DNA from: SZUA-36 sp963749115
GTDB taxonomy: Bacteria; Pseudomonadota; Gammaproteobacteria; Xanthomonadales; SZUA-36
Assembly (NCBI GenBank): GCA_963749115.1
Contig: CAVVLP010000014.1
Span: 186,001-250,000 of the forward strand
DNA: 64,000 nucleotides
Direction: 5' to 3'
Under the pieces are notes generated by a model that did not search any database, had not been told where the DNA came from, and saw nothing but the letters and a program-made list of their open reading frames with translations. Below, one piece after another: positions 39,515 through 49,449 of this stretch. A program made the position numbers and the translations under genes. Position 1 is the stretch's first letter. Every line of letters starts with the position of its first letter.

Positions 39515-40084
39515 TCAAGCCTTCGGTAAGGTAACACCTCTTTGTCCCTGGTATTTCCCTTTCCGATCAGCATAGGTGGTTTCACACTGCTCGTCCGATT
39601 CAAAAAACAGGAACTGGGCCACACCCTCGTTGGCATAGATACGCGCTGGCAACGGTGAGGTATTGGAAAACTCCAGTGTCACGTGACCTTCCCATTCAGG
39701 CTCCAGTGGTGTGACATTTACGATAATGCCACAACGTGCATAGGTAGATTTACCCAGGCAGATGGTCAGTACATTCCCGGGAATACGCAAGTATTCAACC
39801 GTATGGGCCAATGCAAAAGAATTGGGTGGAATAATGCACACGTCGCCATGAACATCGACAAAACTATTTTCGTCGAAATTCTTCGGGTCGACCACCGCCG
39901 AGTTGATATTGGTAAAAATCTTGAAGTGGTTGGCGCAACGGACATCATATCCGTAGCTGGAGGTGCCATAGGAAATAAGCCGGTCACCATTCGCTGCCGC
40001 GCTGACCTGCCCGGCTTCGAACGGCTCTATCATGCCGTGCTCCTGCGCCATGCGGCGAATCCAGCGATCGGATTTAATACTCAT
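39515..40084 (-). CDS. dcd: dCTP deaminase
   Basis: A 189-residue trimeric enzyme that deaminates dCTP to dUTP for thymidylate supply. Motifs are SYGTSSYGYDVRCANHFKIF, ICLGKSTYARCGIIVNVTPLEPEWEGHVTLEFSNT, which contains the catalytic glutamate, and the C-terminal YQGQRGVTLPKA. It lies 5 bases downstream of the mrp gene, and the mrp-dcd pairing is common in gammaproteobacteria. Confidence 0.97.
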   Translation of the reverse strand: MSIKSDRWIRRMAQEHGMIEPFEAGQVSAAANGDRLISYGTSSYGYDVRCANHFKIFTNINSAVVDPKNFDENSFVDVHGDVCIIPPNSFALAHTVEYLRIPGNVLTICLGKSTYARCGIIVNVTPLEPEWEGHVTLEFSNTSPLPARIYANEGVAQFLFFESDEQCETTYADRKGKYQGQRGVTLPKA

Positions 40085-40089
40085 CAGTT

Positions 40090-41167
40090 CTAATTCTGAA
40101 CAACAATCTGGGGCATTTGCAGTGTCATGCTGCGCGGCATCACCGATAACGCACCCGCAGCACGCAAGGCCAGCTTGCGGTAACTCTTTGCGATCGGTGA
40201 ATCCAGGTTTTGCATCATGGTGGGTGTACCTGCATCCAGTGATGAACGAATTTCCATCGTCAATGGCAATTGGCCAAGCAACGGGATTTCAAAATCCTTC
40301 GCCATCTGCTCACCACCACCATGACCAAAAATCGCTTCTTCGTGACCACAGGCCGTGCAGATATGGGTGCTCATGTTTTCCACCACACCTAAAACCGGCA
40401 CATCGACCTTGCGGAACATATGCACCGCTCGCCGCGCGTCAAGCAGGGCGATATCCTGTGGTGTCGTCACGATGACTGCGCCTGCAACCGGAATTTTCTG
40501 TGCCAGTGTTAACTGGATATCACCGGTACCCGGTGGCAGGTCAATGATCAGGTAATCAAGTGGTCCCCACAGCGTGTCGCCCAGCAGTTGCTGAAGTGCC
40601 GAGGTTACCATTGGTCCACGCCAGATCATGGCGGTGTCCTCTGCAACCAGGAATCCGATGGACATTACTTTCAGGCCGTGTGCCTCTTTTGGGATGATGT
40701 GTTCGCCATCGGTACTCGGTTGCCCTTTCACACCCAGCATGGACGGTATGCTTGGACCGTAGATATCTGCATCCAGCAGGCCGACACGTGCGCCTTCGCG
40801 TTTGCAGTGCAAGCGCCAGGTTGACAGCAGTGGTGGATTTACCCACACCACCCTTACCCGAACCCACAGCGATAATATTTGCGATTGAATCCAGTGGCTT
40901 AAGGTCTTCCTGTACCTTGTGGGGCATGACCTTCCAACTCATGTTAATACTTGCCGTTTCGATACCGGGGTCGCTTTCGAGACGTTCTTTTATACTGGCT
41001 GCAAGTGCCGCACCATTATCGGCCAATGGATAACCCAGGCGGACATCCACGTTCACACGGTTTTCATGTATGCCGACCTCGCGGATATTGCCAGCAGAAA
41101 CCAGGTCGCGGCCTGAATTTTCATCGTTTATGTCGGTCAGCAAGGCCATCACGGATTCTTTGTTCAT
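40090..41167 (-). CDS. apbC: Iron-sulphur cluster carrier Mrp/ApbC (frameshifted)
   Basis: P-loop NTPase that binds and transfers 4Fe-4S clusters. An N-terminal MIP18-like domain (VGIHENRVNVDVRLGYP) precedes the deviant Walker A VGSGKGGVGKSTTAVNLALAL. The frame then breaks; deleting one base from TTT at 40801-40803 gives QREGARVGLLDADIYGPSIPSMLG and a full C-terminal part with the cluster-binding CxxC in HICTACGHEEAIFG. The corrected length is about 358 residues. It lies divergently opposite metG, the same arrangement as in E. coli. Confidence 0.93.
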
Positions 41168-41361
41168 GGGTATTCACTCTTCATTAATGCGCGGTTATTA
41201 AACAAGCGTGATATTGTACCCGCTAATTTGGGCCGGTTGGTAATAGACGTGGCAAAAATCAATCATCAATTTGCGTGTCTGATGCTACAGCTTGATCGAG
41301 GCAGCGTGCCATAATTGCGAATTCCATTTATTGCCCGAAAACCGGCAGCATAAACAAGACT

Positions 41362-43380
41362 ATGAGCAAACAGAAAAGAAGAATATTGGTGACCAGTGCT
41401 CTGCCCTACGCCAACGGTGCAATCCACCTGGGTCACATGCTGGAATATATACAAACTGACATCTGGGCGCGTTTTCAACGGGCGCAGGGACACGAGTGTT
41501 ATTTTGCCTGGGCTGACGATGCACACGGCACTCCCATCATGTTGCGGGCGCAGGCTGAAAACATCACGCCGGAAGAACTGATTGAGCGTATGAACGCCGA
41601 ACACCAACAGGATTTCAGGGATTTCGGTCTGAGTTTTGATAATTATTCGACGACGCACAGTGAGGCCAACCGGCAGTGTGTGGAAACTATTTATAGCCGC
41701 CTGGAGTCAGGTGGTCACATTGAGCGGCGCAGCATTTCCCAGTTCTATGATGAGCAAAAGGGCATGTTCTTACCCGACCGGTTCATCAAGGGAACCTGTC
41801 CCAAATGCAAGACCGCAGATCAGTACGGCGACAGTTGTGAATCCTGTGGAAGCCACTATAGCTCGACCGACCTGATCGAACCGCGCTCTGCCATTAGCGG
41901 CACCGCACCGGTCATGCGTGACTCGGAACATTTTTTTGTGCGTCTGTCTGAGTTCGAAAATCGCCTGCAAAACTGGATGACATCGGGTGCCCTGCAACCG
42001 GAAGTGGTCAACAAGATGCAGGAGTGGTTCGACGACGGTCTGCGTGATTGGGATATTTCCCGTGATGAACCCTATTTTGGTTTTAAGATCCCGGGTACCG
42101 ATGACAAGTATTTTTATGTCTGGGTGGATGCACCCATTGGCTACATGGCCAGTTTCAAGGAATTGAGCGAACGTATCAATCTTGATTTTGATGAATGGTG
42201 GAATCCGGATACCGAGACCGAGCTATATAATTTTGTCGGTAAAGACATCATATATTTCCATACCCTGTTCTGGCCTGCGATGCTGATGGGTGCAGGTTTC
42301 CGCACACCCACAGCGGTGTTTGCACATGGCTTTCTGACGGTTGATGGCGCGAAAATGTCCAAGTCACGGGGTACATTTATCCAGGCCCGCACCTATCTGG
42401 ACCAGCTGAACCCGGATTACCTGCGTTATTACTTCTGTGCGCGTCTCGGTTCCGGTCTCGGTGATATCGATCTGAGCCTGGATGATTTCGTCTCGCGGGT
42501 TAACTCGGACATGGTCGGTAAGGTCGTTAATATCGCCAGCCGTTGTGCCGGCTTTATCCAGCGTGGATCAAATGGCCAACTGGCTTCCGAACTGCCAGAC
42601 CCGGTTTTGTATCAACAGTTCCTGGATCAACGCGAGCTTATCGCCGACGATTTTGAACAGCGTAATTACCAGTCAGCCATCCGTCGCATCATGGCGTTGG
42701 CCGATGAAGGTAACCGTTATATCGACGAACACAAACCCTGGACACTGAATAAACAGGAAGATCAGCAAGCCAGGGTGCAGGCCATTTGCACCCAGGGCAT
42801 TAACCTGTTCCGTGTCTTGATCACCTACCTGGCACCGGTGGTTCCATTCACTGCCGCTACCGCTGCCGAGTTCCTCGGTGTGTCGCTGGATAGATGGTCC
42901 GATCTTGACCAACCCATGCTGGGTGTCTCCATCAATCCATTTTTGCCATTGATGACACGTGTTGACCCAATCAAGATTGAAGCCATGATTGAAAATTCGA
43001 AAGAAAACCTGCAATCCACCGAGACACCTGCCTTGCCGCCACTGAACCTGGCTGATGAAATCGAAATTGGAGATTTTTTGAAGGTCGATCTGCGTATTGC
43101 AAAAATCGTCGATGCCAAAGCAGTACCCGAGGCGGACAAGTTGATCCAGCTTACGCTCGATATTGGCGGCGAAACCCGTAATGTGTTTGCCGGTATCAAG
43201 TCAGCCTATGATCCGGCAGACCTGATAGGCCGTTCCACCGTGATGGTAGCGAATTTGAAACCTCGAAAAATGCGTTTTGGTGTATCAGAAGGCATGGTTC
43301 TGGCCGCCGGACCCGGTGGCAGTGACCTGTTCATACTCAGCCCGGATGAAGGCGCAGTGCCGGGTATGCGTGTGACCTGA
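41362..43380 (+). CDS. metG: Methionyl-tRNA synthetase
   Basis: A 672-residue class I synthetase. The HIGH-type motif is HLGH within ALPYANGAIHLGHMLEY, and KMSKS is in GAKMSKSRGTF near residue 332. A zinc knuckle CPKCKTADQYGDSCESCG lies near residue 145. The C-terminal 110 residues form an OB-fold tRNA-binding domain (GDFLKVDLRIAKIVDAKAVPEADKLIQL) used for dimerisation. It lies 28 bases upstream of rsxA, so read-through is likely. Confidence 0.98.
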   Translation: MSKQKRRILVTSALPYANGAIHLGHMLEYIQTDIWARFQRAQGHECYFAWADDAHGTPIMLRAQAENITPEELIERMNAEHQQDFRDFGLSFDNYSTTHSEANRQCVETIYSRLESGGHIERRSISQFYDEQKGMFLPDRFIKGTCPKCKTADQYGDSCESCGSHYSSTDLIEPRSAISGTAPVMRDSEHFFVRLSEFENRLQNWMTSGALQPEVVNKMQEWFDDGLRDWDISRDEPYFGFKIPGTDDKYFYVWVDAPIGYMASFKELSERINLDFDEWWNPDTETELYNFVGKDIIYFHTLFWPAMLMGAGFRTPTAVFAHGFLTVDGAKMSKSRGTFIQARTYLDQLNPDYLRYYFCARLGSGLGDIDLSLDDFVSRVNSDMVGKVVNIASRCAGFIQRGSNGQLASELPDPVLYQQFLDQRELIADDFEQRNYQSAIRRIMALADEGNRYIDEHKPWTLNKQEDQQARVQAICTQGINLFRVLITYLAPVVPFTAATAAEFLGVSLDRWSDLDQPMLGVSINPFLPLMTRVDPIKIEAMIENSKENLQSTETPALPPLNLADEIEIGDFLKVDLRIAKIVDAKAVPEADKLIQLTLDIGGETRNVFAGIKSAYDPADLIGRSTVMVANLKPRKMRFGVSEGMVLAAGPGGSDLFILSPDEGAVPGMRVT

Positions 43381-43408
43381 TTTCGCTTCGACGGTGATTT
43401 CTTAGCCT

Positions 43409-43990
43409 ATGTCCGAACACTTACTGATTCTCGTCAGCACCGTACTGGCCAATAACTTTGTGCTGGTCAGGTTTCTTGGACTGTGCCCCTTCATGGGGGT
43501 GTCCAACAAACTGGAAGGTGCGATGGGAATGGCCGTCGCAACCGCCTTCGTGCTGACCCTGTCATCGGTATCGAGTTACCTGCTTCACCAGTACCTGCTC
43601 AAGCCACTCCACCTGGAGTACCTGTCTACCCTGAGTTTTATCCTGGTCATCGCGGTGACCGTGCAACTGACCGAGATGTTCATGCGAAAAAGCAGCCCCG
43701 TGCTGTATCGTGTACTGGGGATTTTTCTGCCGTTGATCACCAGCAATTGCGCGGTACTGGGTGTGGCACTATTGAACGTGCAGGAACAGCACAACCTGCT
43801 GCAGTCAGCCTTATACGGTTTTGGCGCAGCGGCGGGTTTTGGAATCGTGCTGGTGCTATTTGCGGCGATGCGTGAACGGATCGCACTGGCCGATGTGCCT
43901 TTGCCCTTTAAAGGTGCGCCGATCGGCCTGATCACGGCCGGAATGATGGCCCTCGCTTTCATGGGCTTCAAAGGGTTGGCCAACTTATGA
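43409..43990 (+). CDS. rsxA: Rsx/Rnf electron transport complex subunit A
   Basis: A 193-residue membrane protein with about six transmembrane helices. Conserved motifs are STVLANNFVLVRFLGLCPFMGVSNKLEGAMGMA and LPLITSNCAVLGVALLN; the cysteines within them belong to the membrane-embedded Fe-S centre described for RnfA/RnfE pairs. It is the first gene of the rsxABCDGE operon, in the same order as E. coli. Confidence 0.97.
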   Translation: MSEHLLILVSTVLANNFVLVRFLGLCPFMGVSNKLEGAMGMAVATAFVLTLSSVSSYLLHQYLLKPLHLEYLSTLSFILVIAVTVQLTEMFMRKSSPVLYRVLGIFLPLITSNCAVLGVALLNVQEQHNLLQSALYGFGAAAGFGIVLVLFAAMRERIALADVPLPFKGAPIGLITAGMMALAFMGFKGLANL

Positions 43991-44021
43991 ATGTCCAGAC
44001 CCCTGGCCACGGTTCGCCGGC

Positions 44022-44579
44022 ATGCTGATATCTGTCCTGATACTGAGCGCTTTGGGTGTTGCCTTCGGATTGGGTCTTGGCTGGGCCGCCCTGCGGTTTC
44101 GTGTCGATTCTGATCCGGTGGTTGATCGGATTGATGCCTTACTGCCGCAAACCCAGTGTGCTCAATGCGGCTATCCCGGTTGCCGGCCTTACGCCGAGGC
44201 CATTTCCAGGGATGAGGCCGATATCAATCAGTGTCCACCAGGTGGTGACGCGGGTATCCGCGCCCTGGCTGATCTGCTTGGCCGCGAAGCCAAGCCACTG
44301 AACCCGGAAAATGGTGAAGAAACATCGAAAACCGTGGTGTTAATCGATGAAGCCCGTTGTATCGGTTGTACCTTGTGCATACAGGCCTGTCCCGTGGATG
44401 CGATCGTCGGTGCGGCAAAGTTGATGCATACCGTCATCAAATCCGAATGTACCGGTTGTAACCTGTGTTTGCCGCCCTGCCCGGTAGACTGTATTGATAT
44501 TATTAAGGCTGAAACGAAGCCACCGCGTTGGCTAAGACCCCGACCCAATTCAGCACTCGAGAAGGTGGTATTGCAATGA
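44022..44579 (+). CDS. rsxB: Rsx/Rnf electron transport complex subunit B
   Basis: A 185-residue iron-sulphur protein: N-terminal anchor helix, then a 4Fe-4S domain with LLPQTQCAQCGYPGCRPYAEAI, followed by two ferredoxin clusters CIGCTLCIQACPVDA and CTGCNLCLPPCPVDCID. It is the proposed entry or relay point for electrons in the complex. The start at 44022 lies 31 bases after rsxA. The stop overlaps the rsxC start (ATGA). Confidence 0.97.
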   Translation: MLISVLILSALGVAFGLGLGWAALRFRVDSDPVVDRIDALLPQTQCAQCGYPGCRPYAEAISRDEADINQCPPGGDAGIRALADLLGREAKPLNPENGEETSKTVVLIDEARCIGCTLCIQACPVDAIVGAAKLMHTVIKSECTGCNLCLPPCPVDCIDIIKAETKPPRWLRPRPNSALEKVVLQ

Positions 44580-46159
44580 CCTTGACCCGCCAGATCGAGC
44601 TTGCGCAGGAGGCCGGAAAACGGACGCATCACTTTCATGGCGGTCTGCGGTTGCGGCATCACAAGAAGGTCTCCTGCCAGGTTGCGGTCGAGCGACCACC
44701 CTTGCCGGAGCTATTGGTTGTCCCGCTATTGCAACACGCCGGCGATGTGACAGAACCACTGGTAGCTGTTGGTGACAATGTACTCAAAGGTCAGCAGATC
44801 GGTCAGTGTCAACCTTGTGCGGCGGTTCACTCGCCTGTCTCCGGAACCGTTGAAGCGATTGAAGAGCGGCCCATGTCCCATCCCTCTGGTCAGCCAGGGC
44901 CGTGCGTAGTCATAAGACCCGATGGCAATGAACAATGGGTCAATCTCAATCCGCTGGGTGACTGGCTCAACGCCAGTTCGGACAGCCTCATCATGCAGAT
45001 GCAGAACTGCGGGCTTGCAGGTCTTGGCGGTGCAGTATTTCCGACCCATGCAAAAACACTCGATGGGCGCGACAGGAAGACCCATACACTGATACTCAAT
45101 GGTGTTGAGTGCGAACCCTATATCAGCTGTGATGAAATGCTGATGCGTGAGCAACCCGGTAAAATCATCCTGGGTGCACGTATCTTGCGCAGAGCGCTGG
45201 GTGCCGAGCGGGTGGTCATCGCAATCGAAGACCAGATGGGCGTCGTGGAAATGGCGCTCACCGGTTCTGCCGAATTTGCCGAAAGCGAGAATATATCGGT
45301 GGTAAAGGTACCAACGATCTATCCTGAAGGCGGCGAAAGACAGCTCATACAGGTATTGACCGGTCTGCAGGTACCCGCCGGGGGTCGGCCGTCCGACCTC
45401 GGACTGGTCTGCCAGAATGTGGCAACCGCTGCTGCTGTTGCCGAGGCCGTCACAGAAGGCAGGCCCCTGATCGAACGTTACGTTACCGTGACCGGTAACG
45501 GTATCTCACACCCTCGTAACTTTAAGGCGTTGTTCGGAACCCCTGTATCGCACCTGGTCGATTGTTGTGGCGGCTACACCGCGGATGTTGCCCGCCTGGT
45601 GGTGGGTGGTCCCATGATGGGGTATCCCCTGGACAGCGATAGTGCGCCCGTGGTCAAGGCCAGCAATTGTGTACTGGCGCTTTCCGCCCGTGATATTGCA
45701 GCACCCCAACCGGAAATGCCATGTATCCGCTGTGGGGAATGTGCCAGGGTTTGCCCGGCCATGTTGTTGCCACAACAACTGCATCTGCAAATAAAAAATG
45801 AACTGTGGAAACCGGTGGAGGAGTACGGTCTGTCCGCCTGCATTGAATGCGGTTGCTGTGATTATGTCTGTCCGAGTCACATCCCGCTGGTGGATTGGTT
45901 CCGCTATGGCAAGGGTGAGTTGCGCAAGCAGGCTCTTGAGAACGAGGCTACCGAGCTTGCCCGTAAAAGGTTTGAGGAACGTGAGGCCAGGCTGCTTGGA
46001 TTAAAACATCAGCGGGCTGAAAAAATGAAACACCGTAAACAGATGCTGAATGACAAGACCATGCAGCAGGATCGCATCCGGGCATCTATCCAGCGTGCGG
46101 AGAACAAGGGCAAGAGAAAACCGGACGAACAAACTGGCGGACAAACGGATGACGCGTAA
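44576..46159 (+). CDS. rsxC: Rsx/Rnf electron transport complex subunit C
   Basis: A 527-residue subunit starting at the ATG overlapping the rsxB stop. The nucleotide/flavin-binding region has GLAGLGGAVFPTHAKTLDGRD and LILNGVECEPYISCDEMLMRE. Two 4Fe-4S motifs follow: CIRCGECARVCP near residue 385 and CIECGCCDYVCPSHIPL near residue 424. The protein ends in a short charged helix; the long alanine-rich repeat tail of E. coli RsxC (about 740 residues) is absent. Confidence 0.97.
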   Translation: MTLTRQIELAQEAGKRTHHFHGGLRLRHHKKVSCQVAVERPPLPELLVVPLLQHAGDVTEPLVAVGDNVLKGQQIGQCQPCAAVHSPVSGTVEAIEERPMSHPSGQPGPCVVIRPDGNEQWVNLNPLGDWLNASSDSLIMQMQNCGLAGLGGAVFPTHAKTLDGRDRKTHTLILNGVECEPYISCDEMLMREQPGKIILGARILRRALGAERVVIAIEDQMGVVEMALTGSAEFAESENISVVKVPTIYPEGGERQLIQVLTGLQVPAGGRPSDLGLVCQNVATAAAVAEAVTEGRPLIERYVTVTGNGISHPRNFKALFGTPVSHLVDCCGGYTADVARLVVGGPMMGYPLDSDSAPVVKASNCVLALSARDIAAPQPEMPCIRCGECARVCPAMLLPQQLHLQIKNELWKPVEEYGLSACIECGCCDYVCPSHIPLVDWFRYGKGELRKQALENEATELARKRFEEREARLLGLKHQRAEKMKHRKQMLNDKTMQQDRIRASIQRAENKGKRKPDEQTGGQTDDA

Positions 46160-47180
46160 CTTCCAGGTCAGCGGTGCACCTCATATTCCGCCACAAACCA
46201 CCGTGGCAAAGGTGATGTTGCAGGTCTTGCTTGCCCTCGTTCCCGGGGTGCTGGCTTATACCTGGTTTTTTGGGCCGGGTATCCTTATCCAGATCATTCT
46301 TGCTACCGTATTCGCCCTGTTATTTGAGTTTCTGATGCTGCGCCTGAGGCGGCGTCCATTAAAGCCCTTCATAAATGACTACAGTGCGGTGGTGACCGCC
46401 GTACTTTTCGCCCTGTGCATACCGCCGCTGGCGCCATGGTGGATCAGTTTTATCGCCATGTTGTTTGCGATCGGTTTCGCCAAGCACCTCTATGGTGGTT
46501 TGGGGCAGAACGTTTTCAATCCGGCCATGGTGGCTTATGTCGTGGTTCTGATCAGTTTCCCGCAAGCCATGACGTCCTGGCTGCCACCATTGGCTCTTGC
46601 CGAAACCAGTCTCGGTCTGACTGATAGCCTGATCACCATTTTTACCGGAAAGGTGCCCTTGGCAGGCGGTTGGGATGCGGTGACACAGGCAACACCGCTG
46701 GACATAATCAAAACGGGTGTTGAGGCCGGTCGTATGCTACCCGAAATCCGTAATACTCCCTTATTCGGTGACTACGGTGGTAAAGGCTGGGAGTGGATAG
46801 CCAACTGGTTTGCGGTGGGTGGAATCTTTCTGCTCTACAAACGGGTCATCAGCTGGCAGGTGCCGGTGACCGTTATCGGTAGCGTATTAATACTCAGCCT
46901 GCCTTTCTGGCTGGCTGACCCGGACAGTAACCCGTTCCCGTTACAACACGTATTTTCAGGTGCGATTGTGCTGGCTGCGTTTTTCATTGCTACCGATCCG
47001 GTCAGTGGCTGTGTGAGTAACCGGGGGCGTCTGATTTTTGGCGCCGGTGTCGGCATCATCACGCTGGTCATCCGGCGTTGGGGCGGTTATCCGGATGGTG
47101 TTGCTTTTGCAGTGCTGCTGATGAACATGGCAGCACCGTTAATCGACCGTTATACGCGACCGAGGATATACGGCGAATGA
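46149..47180 (+). CDS. rsxD: Rsx/Rnf electron transport complex subunit D
   Basis: A 343-residue NqrB/RnfD-type membrane flavoprotein with about nine helices. The start MTRNFQVSGAPHIPP at 46149 overlaps the rsxC end by 11 bases; a longer in-frame reading lies wholly inside rsxC and is rejected. The covalent FMN threonine is probably Thr182 in DAVTQATPLD, where most relatives have SGATPL. FNPAMVAYVVVLISFP and FFIATDPVSG are further family landmarks. Confidence 0.96.
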   Translation: MTRNFQVSGAPHIPPQTTVAKVMLQVLLALVPGVLAYTWFFGPGILIQIILATVFALLFEFLMLRLRRRPLKPFINDYSAVVTAVLFALCIPPLAPWWISFIAMLFAIGFAKHLYGGLGQNVFNPAMVAYVVVLISFPQAMTSWLPPLALAETSLGLTDSLITIFTGKVPLAGGWDAVTQATPLDIIKTGVEAGRMLPEIRNTPLFGDYGGKGWEWIANWFAVGGIFLLYKRVISWQVPVTVIGSVLILSLPFWLADPDSNPFPLQHVFSGAIVLAAFFIATDPVSGCVSNRGRLIFGAGVGIITLVIRRWGGYPDGVAFAVLLMNMAAPLIDRYTRPRIYGE

Positions 47181-47845
47181 ACAACACGTCACATCCGGTC
47201 ATACGCAGCGGGGTTTTACTGGGCCTCATCGCCCTGCTCGGCACCACGTTGCTGGCGGGTGTGAATGCGTTGACACATGAACGTATCGTCGAGCAGGAAA
47301 AGCTTCGTGTTCTGCAACAGCTCAATGCGATTGTACCAATGGGTTCATACAATAATGACCTGCTCGAAGACCGGATAGAAATTAGGGATGAGACGTTTTT
47401 CCGGCACCCGGCACCCGTCAGCGTGTACCGGGCCCGCATGGACAATCAACCGGTGGCCGTGCTGATGAGTGTTACCGCAGCCGATGGCTACAATGGTGAT
47501 ATTCGCCTGCTGACAGGTATTGATATTACCGGCACGGTTCTCGGTGTGCGGGTCGTGTCTCATCGCGAAACACCCGGTCTTGGTGATCCGATCGAGATCG
47601 AAAAAAGTGACTGGATACTTGGTTTCTCGGACAAGTCCCTGCTCAATCCCCGGGCCGACGGCTGGGCAGTTAAGCGCGATGGCGGGCAGTTCGACCAGTT
47701 CACCGGTGCCACGATATCACCAAGAGCAGTGGTGAAAGCCGTACACAAAGCATTGTTATACTTTAAGACAAACCAACAACTACTTTTTGAAACAGCGGCG
47801 ATACCGGCAGAGCAAAATGGCATTAGTTACGATGCAGTACACTAG
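47177..47845 (+). CDS. rsxG: Rsx/Rnf electron transport complex subunit G
   Basis: A 222-residue protein with one N-terminal helix (SGVLLGLIALLGTTLLAGVNAL) and a periplasmic FMN-binding domain. The covalent-FMN motif TGAT is in FDQFTGATISPRAVVKAVHKAL near residue 176, and HRETPGLGD is conserved before it. The start overlaps the rsxD stop (ATGA). Confidence 0.97.
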   Translation: MNNTSHPVIRSGVLLGLIALLGTTLLAGVNALTHERIVEQEKLRVLQQLNAIVPMGSYNNDLLEDRIEIRDETFFRHPAPVSVYRARMDNQPVAVLMSVTAADGYNGDIRLLTGIDITGTVLGVRVVSHRETPGLGDPIEIEKSDWILGFSDKSLLNPRADGWAVKRDGGQFDQFTGATISPRAVVKAVHKALLYFKTNQQLLFETAAIPAEQNGISYDAVH

Positions 47846-48518
47846 CCAACTGAAACAGATACTCGCGGACGGAGCCTGGAGGCAGAATACCGGCCTGGTC
47901 GTTCTATTGGGTTTGTGCCCTCTGCTGGCTGTCACCAACACCCTGATCAATGGGCTGGCACTCGGTCTTGCCACCATGTTGACGCTGATGGTTTCCAATC
48001 TTTCGGTTTCGATTTTACGTGGCTTACTGCGGCCCGAGATACGCATCCCTGCCTTTGTACTGATCATCGCCTCGGTGGTTACCGTGATCGAATTGCTGAT
48101 GAACGCGTATTTCCACGACCTGTTCCGGATACTGGGTATTTTCATTCCGCTGATCGTGACCAATTGCGCGATCATCGGACGTGCCGAAGCCTTCGCCTCC
48201 AGGAACAGTCCACTACCATCGTTGATCGATGGCTTTGCCACCGGTCTGGGGTTCTGCATTACGCTGGTCCTGCTGGGTGCGCTGCGTGAGTTGACAGGGC
48301 GCGGAACGCTACTGGCCGGGGCCGACATGCTGCTGGGGGACTGGGGTAACTATCTGACGCTGACCATTATCCCGGAACACCCGGGTTTTCTGTTGGCCTT
48401 GTTGCCACCCGGCGCATTTTTCGGTTTGGCTTTGCTGATCGCTGCCCGTAATGCCTGGCAAGCCCGCAGAACGGCACAGCCTGCCACCAACCTGGTTGCG
48501 GACACACATGAAATCTGA
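47817..48518 (+). CDS. rsxE: Rsx/Rnf electron transport complex subunit E
   Basis: Membrane subunit paralogous to RsxA, about 233 residues with six helices. Key motifs are NTGLVVLLGLCPLLAVTNTLINGLALGLA and IFIPLIVTNCAIIGRAEAFASRNS, the cysteines of which pair with those of RsxA. The start is uncertain: 47817 and 47832 are both possible within the rsxG end, while 47787 would overlap too far. It overlaps nth by 11 bases. Confidence 0.95.
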   Translation: MALVTMQYTSQLKQILADGAWRQNTGLVVLLGLCPLLAVTNTLINGLALGLATMLTLMVSNLSVSILRGLLRPEIRIPAFVLIIASVVTVIELLMNAYFHDLFRILGIFIPLIVTNCAIIGRAEAFASRNSPLPSLIDGFATGLGFCITLVLLGALRELTGRGTLLAGADMLLGDWGNYLTLTIIPEHPGFLLALLPPGAFFGLALLIAARNAWQARRTAQPATNLVADTHEI

Positions 48519-49143
48519 AGACCGACAAGAATTTTTTCGCCGCCTGCAGGCCATCGACCCGCACCCGACGACCGAGCTTGAATACAAGTCCACCTTCGAA
48601 CTGTTGATCGCCGTCATTCTCTCGGCCCAGGCTACCGACGTCAGTGTCAACCTGGCCACCCGGCGGTTATACAGGGTAGCCAATACACCCGAAGCCATCC
48701 TGAATCTTGGAGAAGACGGGCTCAAGGATTACATCAGGACCATCGGCCTGTTTAATTCCAAAGCCAAAAACATCATTGCAACCTGCGAGATGCTGCTGGA
48801 GAAGCATGCCGGTGTTGTGCCGTCAGATCGTGCGGAACTGGAAGCCTTAGCCGGAGTGGGGCGCAAAACGGCCAATGTCATTCTTAACACCGCATTCGGT
48901 CAACCCGCGATGGCCGTGGATACGCATATTTTCCGCGTGGCCAATCGAACCGGTCTGGCCATTGGCAAGACCCCCCTGATTATTGAGCGCAAATTACTCA
49001 AGAGCATACCGCAGCCATATTTGCTCGATGCTCACCACTGGCTGATCCTGCATGGCCGTTATACCTGCAAAGCCCGCAATCCAAATTGTTCTGAATGTAT
49101 CGTCCGGGATCTTTGCAGAACCGGAAAGCAAAAAGGTTTCTGA
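48508..49143 (+). CDS. nth: Endonuclease III
   Basis: A 211-residue DNA glycosylase/AP lyase for oxidised pyrimidines. The start MKSEDRQEFFRRL at 48508 fits the family. The helix-hairpin-helix LAGVGRKTANVILNTAFG carries the catalytic lysine, the catalytic aspartate is in MAVDTHIFRVANR, and the 4Fe-4S ligands are in CKARNPNCSECIVRDLC. It follows rsxE as in E. coli. Confidence 0.98.
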   Translation: MKSEDRQEFFRRLQAIDPHPTTELEYKSTFELLIAVILSAQATDVSVNLATRRLYRVANTPEAILNLGEDGLKDYIRTIGLFNSKAKNIIATCEMLLEKHAGVVPSDRAELEALAGVGRKTANVILNTAFGQPAMAVDTHIFRVANRTGLAIGKTPLIIERKLLKSIPQPYLLDAHHWLILHGRYTCKARNPNCSECIVRDLCRTGKQKGF

Positions 49144-49449
49144 GAGATTTGCTTCACTCCAACGCGGAATCCAAGCGCTTCAACGCGTCCCGGTACCAGT
49201 CTGAAAATCAAATGTAATAATCTTCGCCGCATACCGGTCTGTTGATTCGAATGCGGAATATTCCTTGGAAAATGCCGCAGCTATTGCTAGGCTCTAGAGG
49301 TGACCCGATAAAACGTTACCCCTTGAAGTCTCGCTAAAGGAAGACGTTAATAACTCTTAAACGGGTTATATGTAATGACGCTAACAGCGTTTTTTGGTAA
49401 TTTTCCGATCATTTTGACCGGTTTTTTTTAACTGTGGAGGCTCTATTAA
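49144..49449. other. Leader and promoter region of the hvf/bufferin operon
   Basis: About 306 bp with no supported gene. It contains a GGAATATTCC palindrome near 49256, A/T-rich sequence suited to promoters around 49350-49375 (TTATATG), the terminator-like hairpin at 49378-49395, and the GGAGG ribosome-binding site at the right end. Regulation by a metal- or stress-responsive factor is inferred, not shown. Confidence 0.6.
49378..49395 (+). terminator. Terminator-like hairpin in the leader of the peptide operon
   Basis: Small stem ACGCT / AGCGT with a 3-base loop, directly followed by a T-run. It lies about 55 bases upstream of the precursor start. It may end the rsx-nth transcript, or attenuate the peptide operon if transcription starts upstream of it. 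The stem is short, so confidence is moderate. Confidence 0.5.

Noticed and set aside
46050..46148. N-terminal extension of RsxD
   Set aside because: The extra codons lie entirely within rsxC; MTRNFQVSG at 46149 matches the family start.
47078..47176. N-terminal extension of RsxG
   Set aside because: Out-of-frame reading of rsxD; the ATGA overlap at 47177 gives the normal start.
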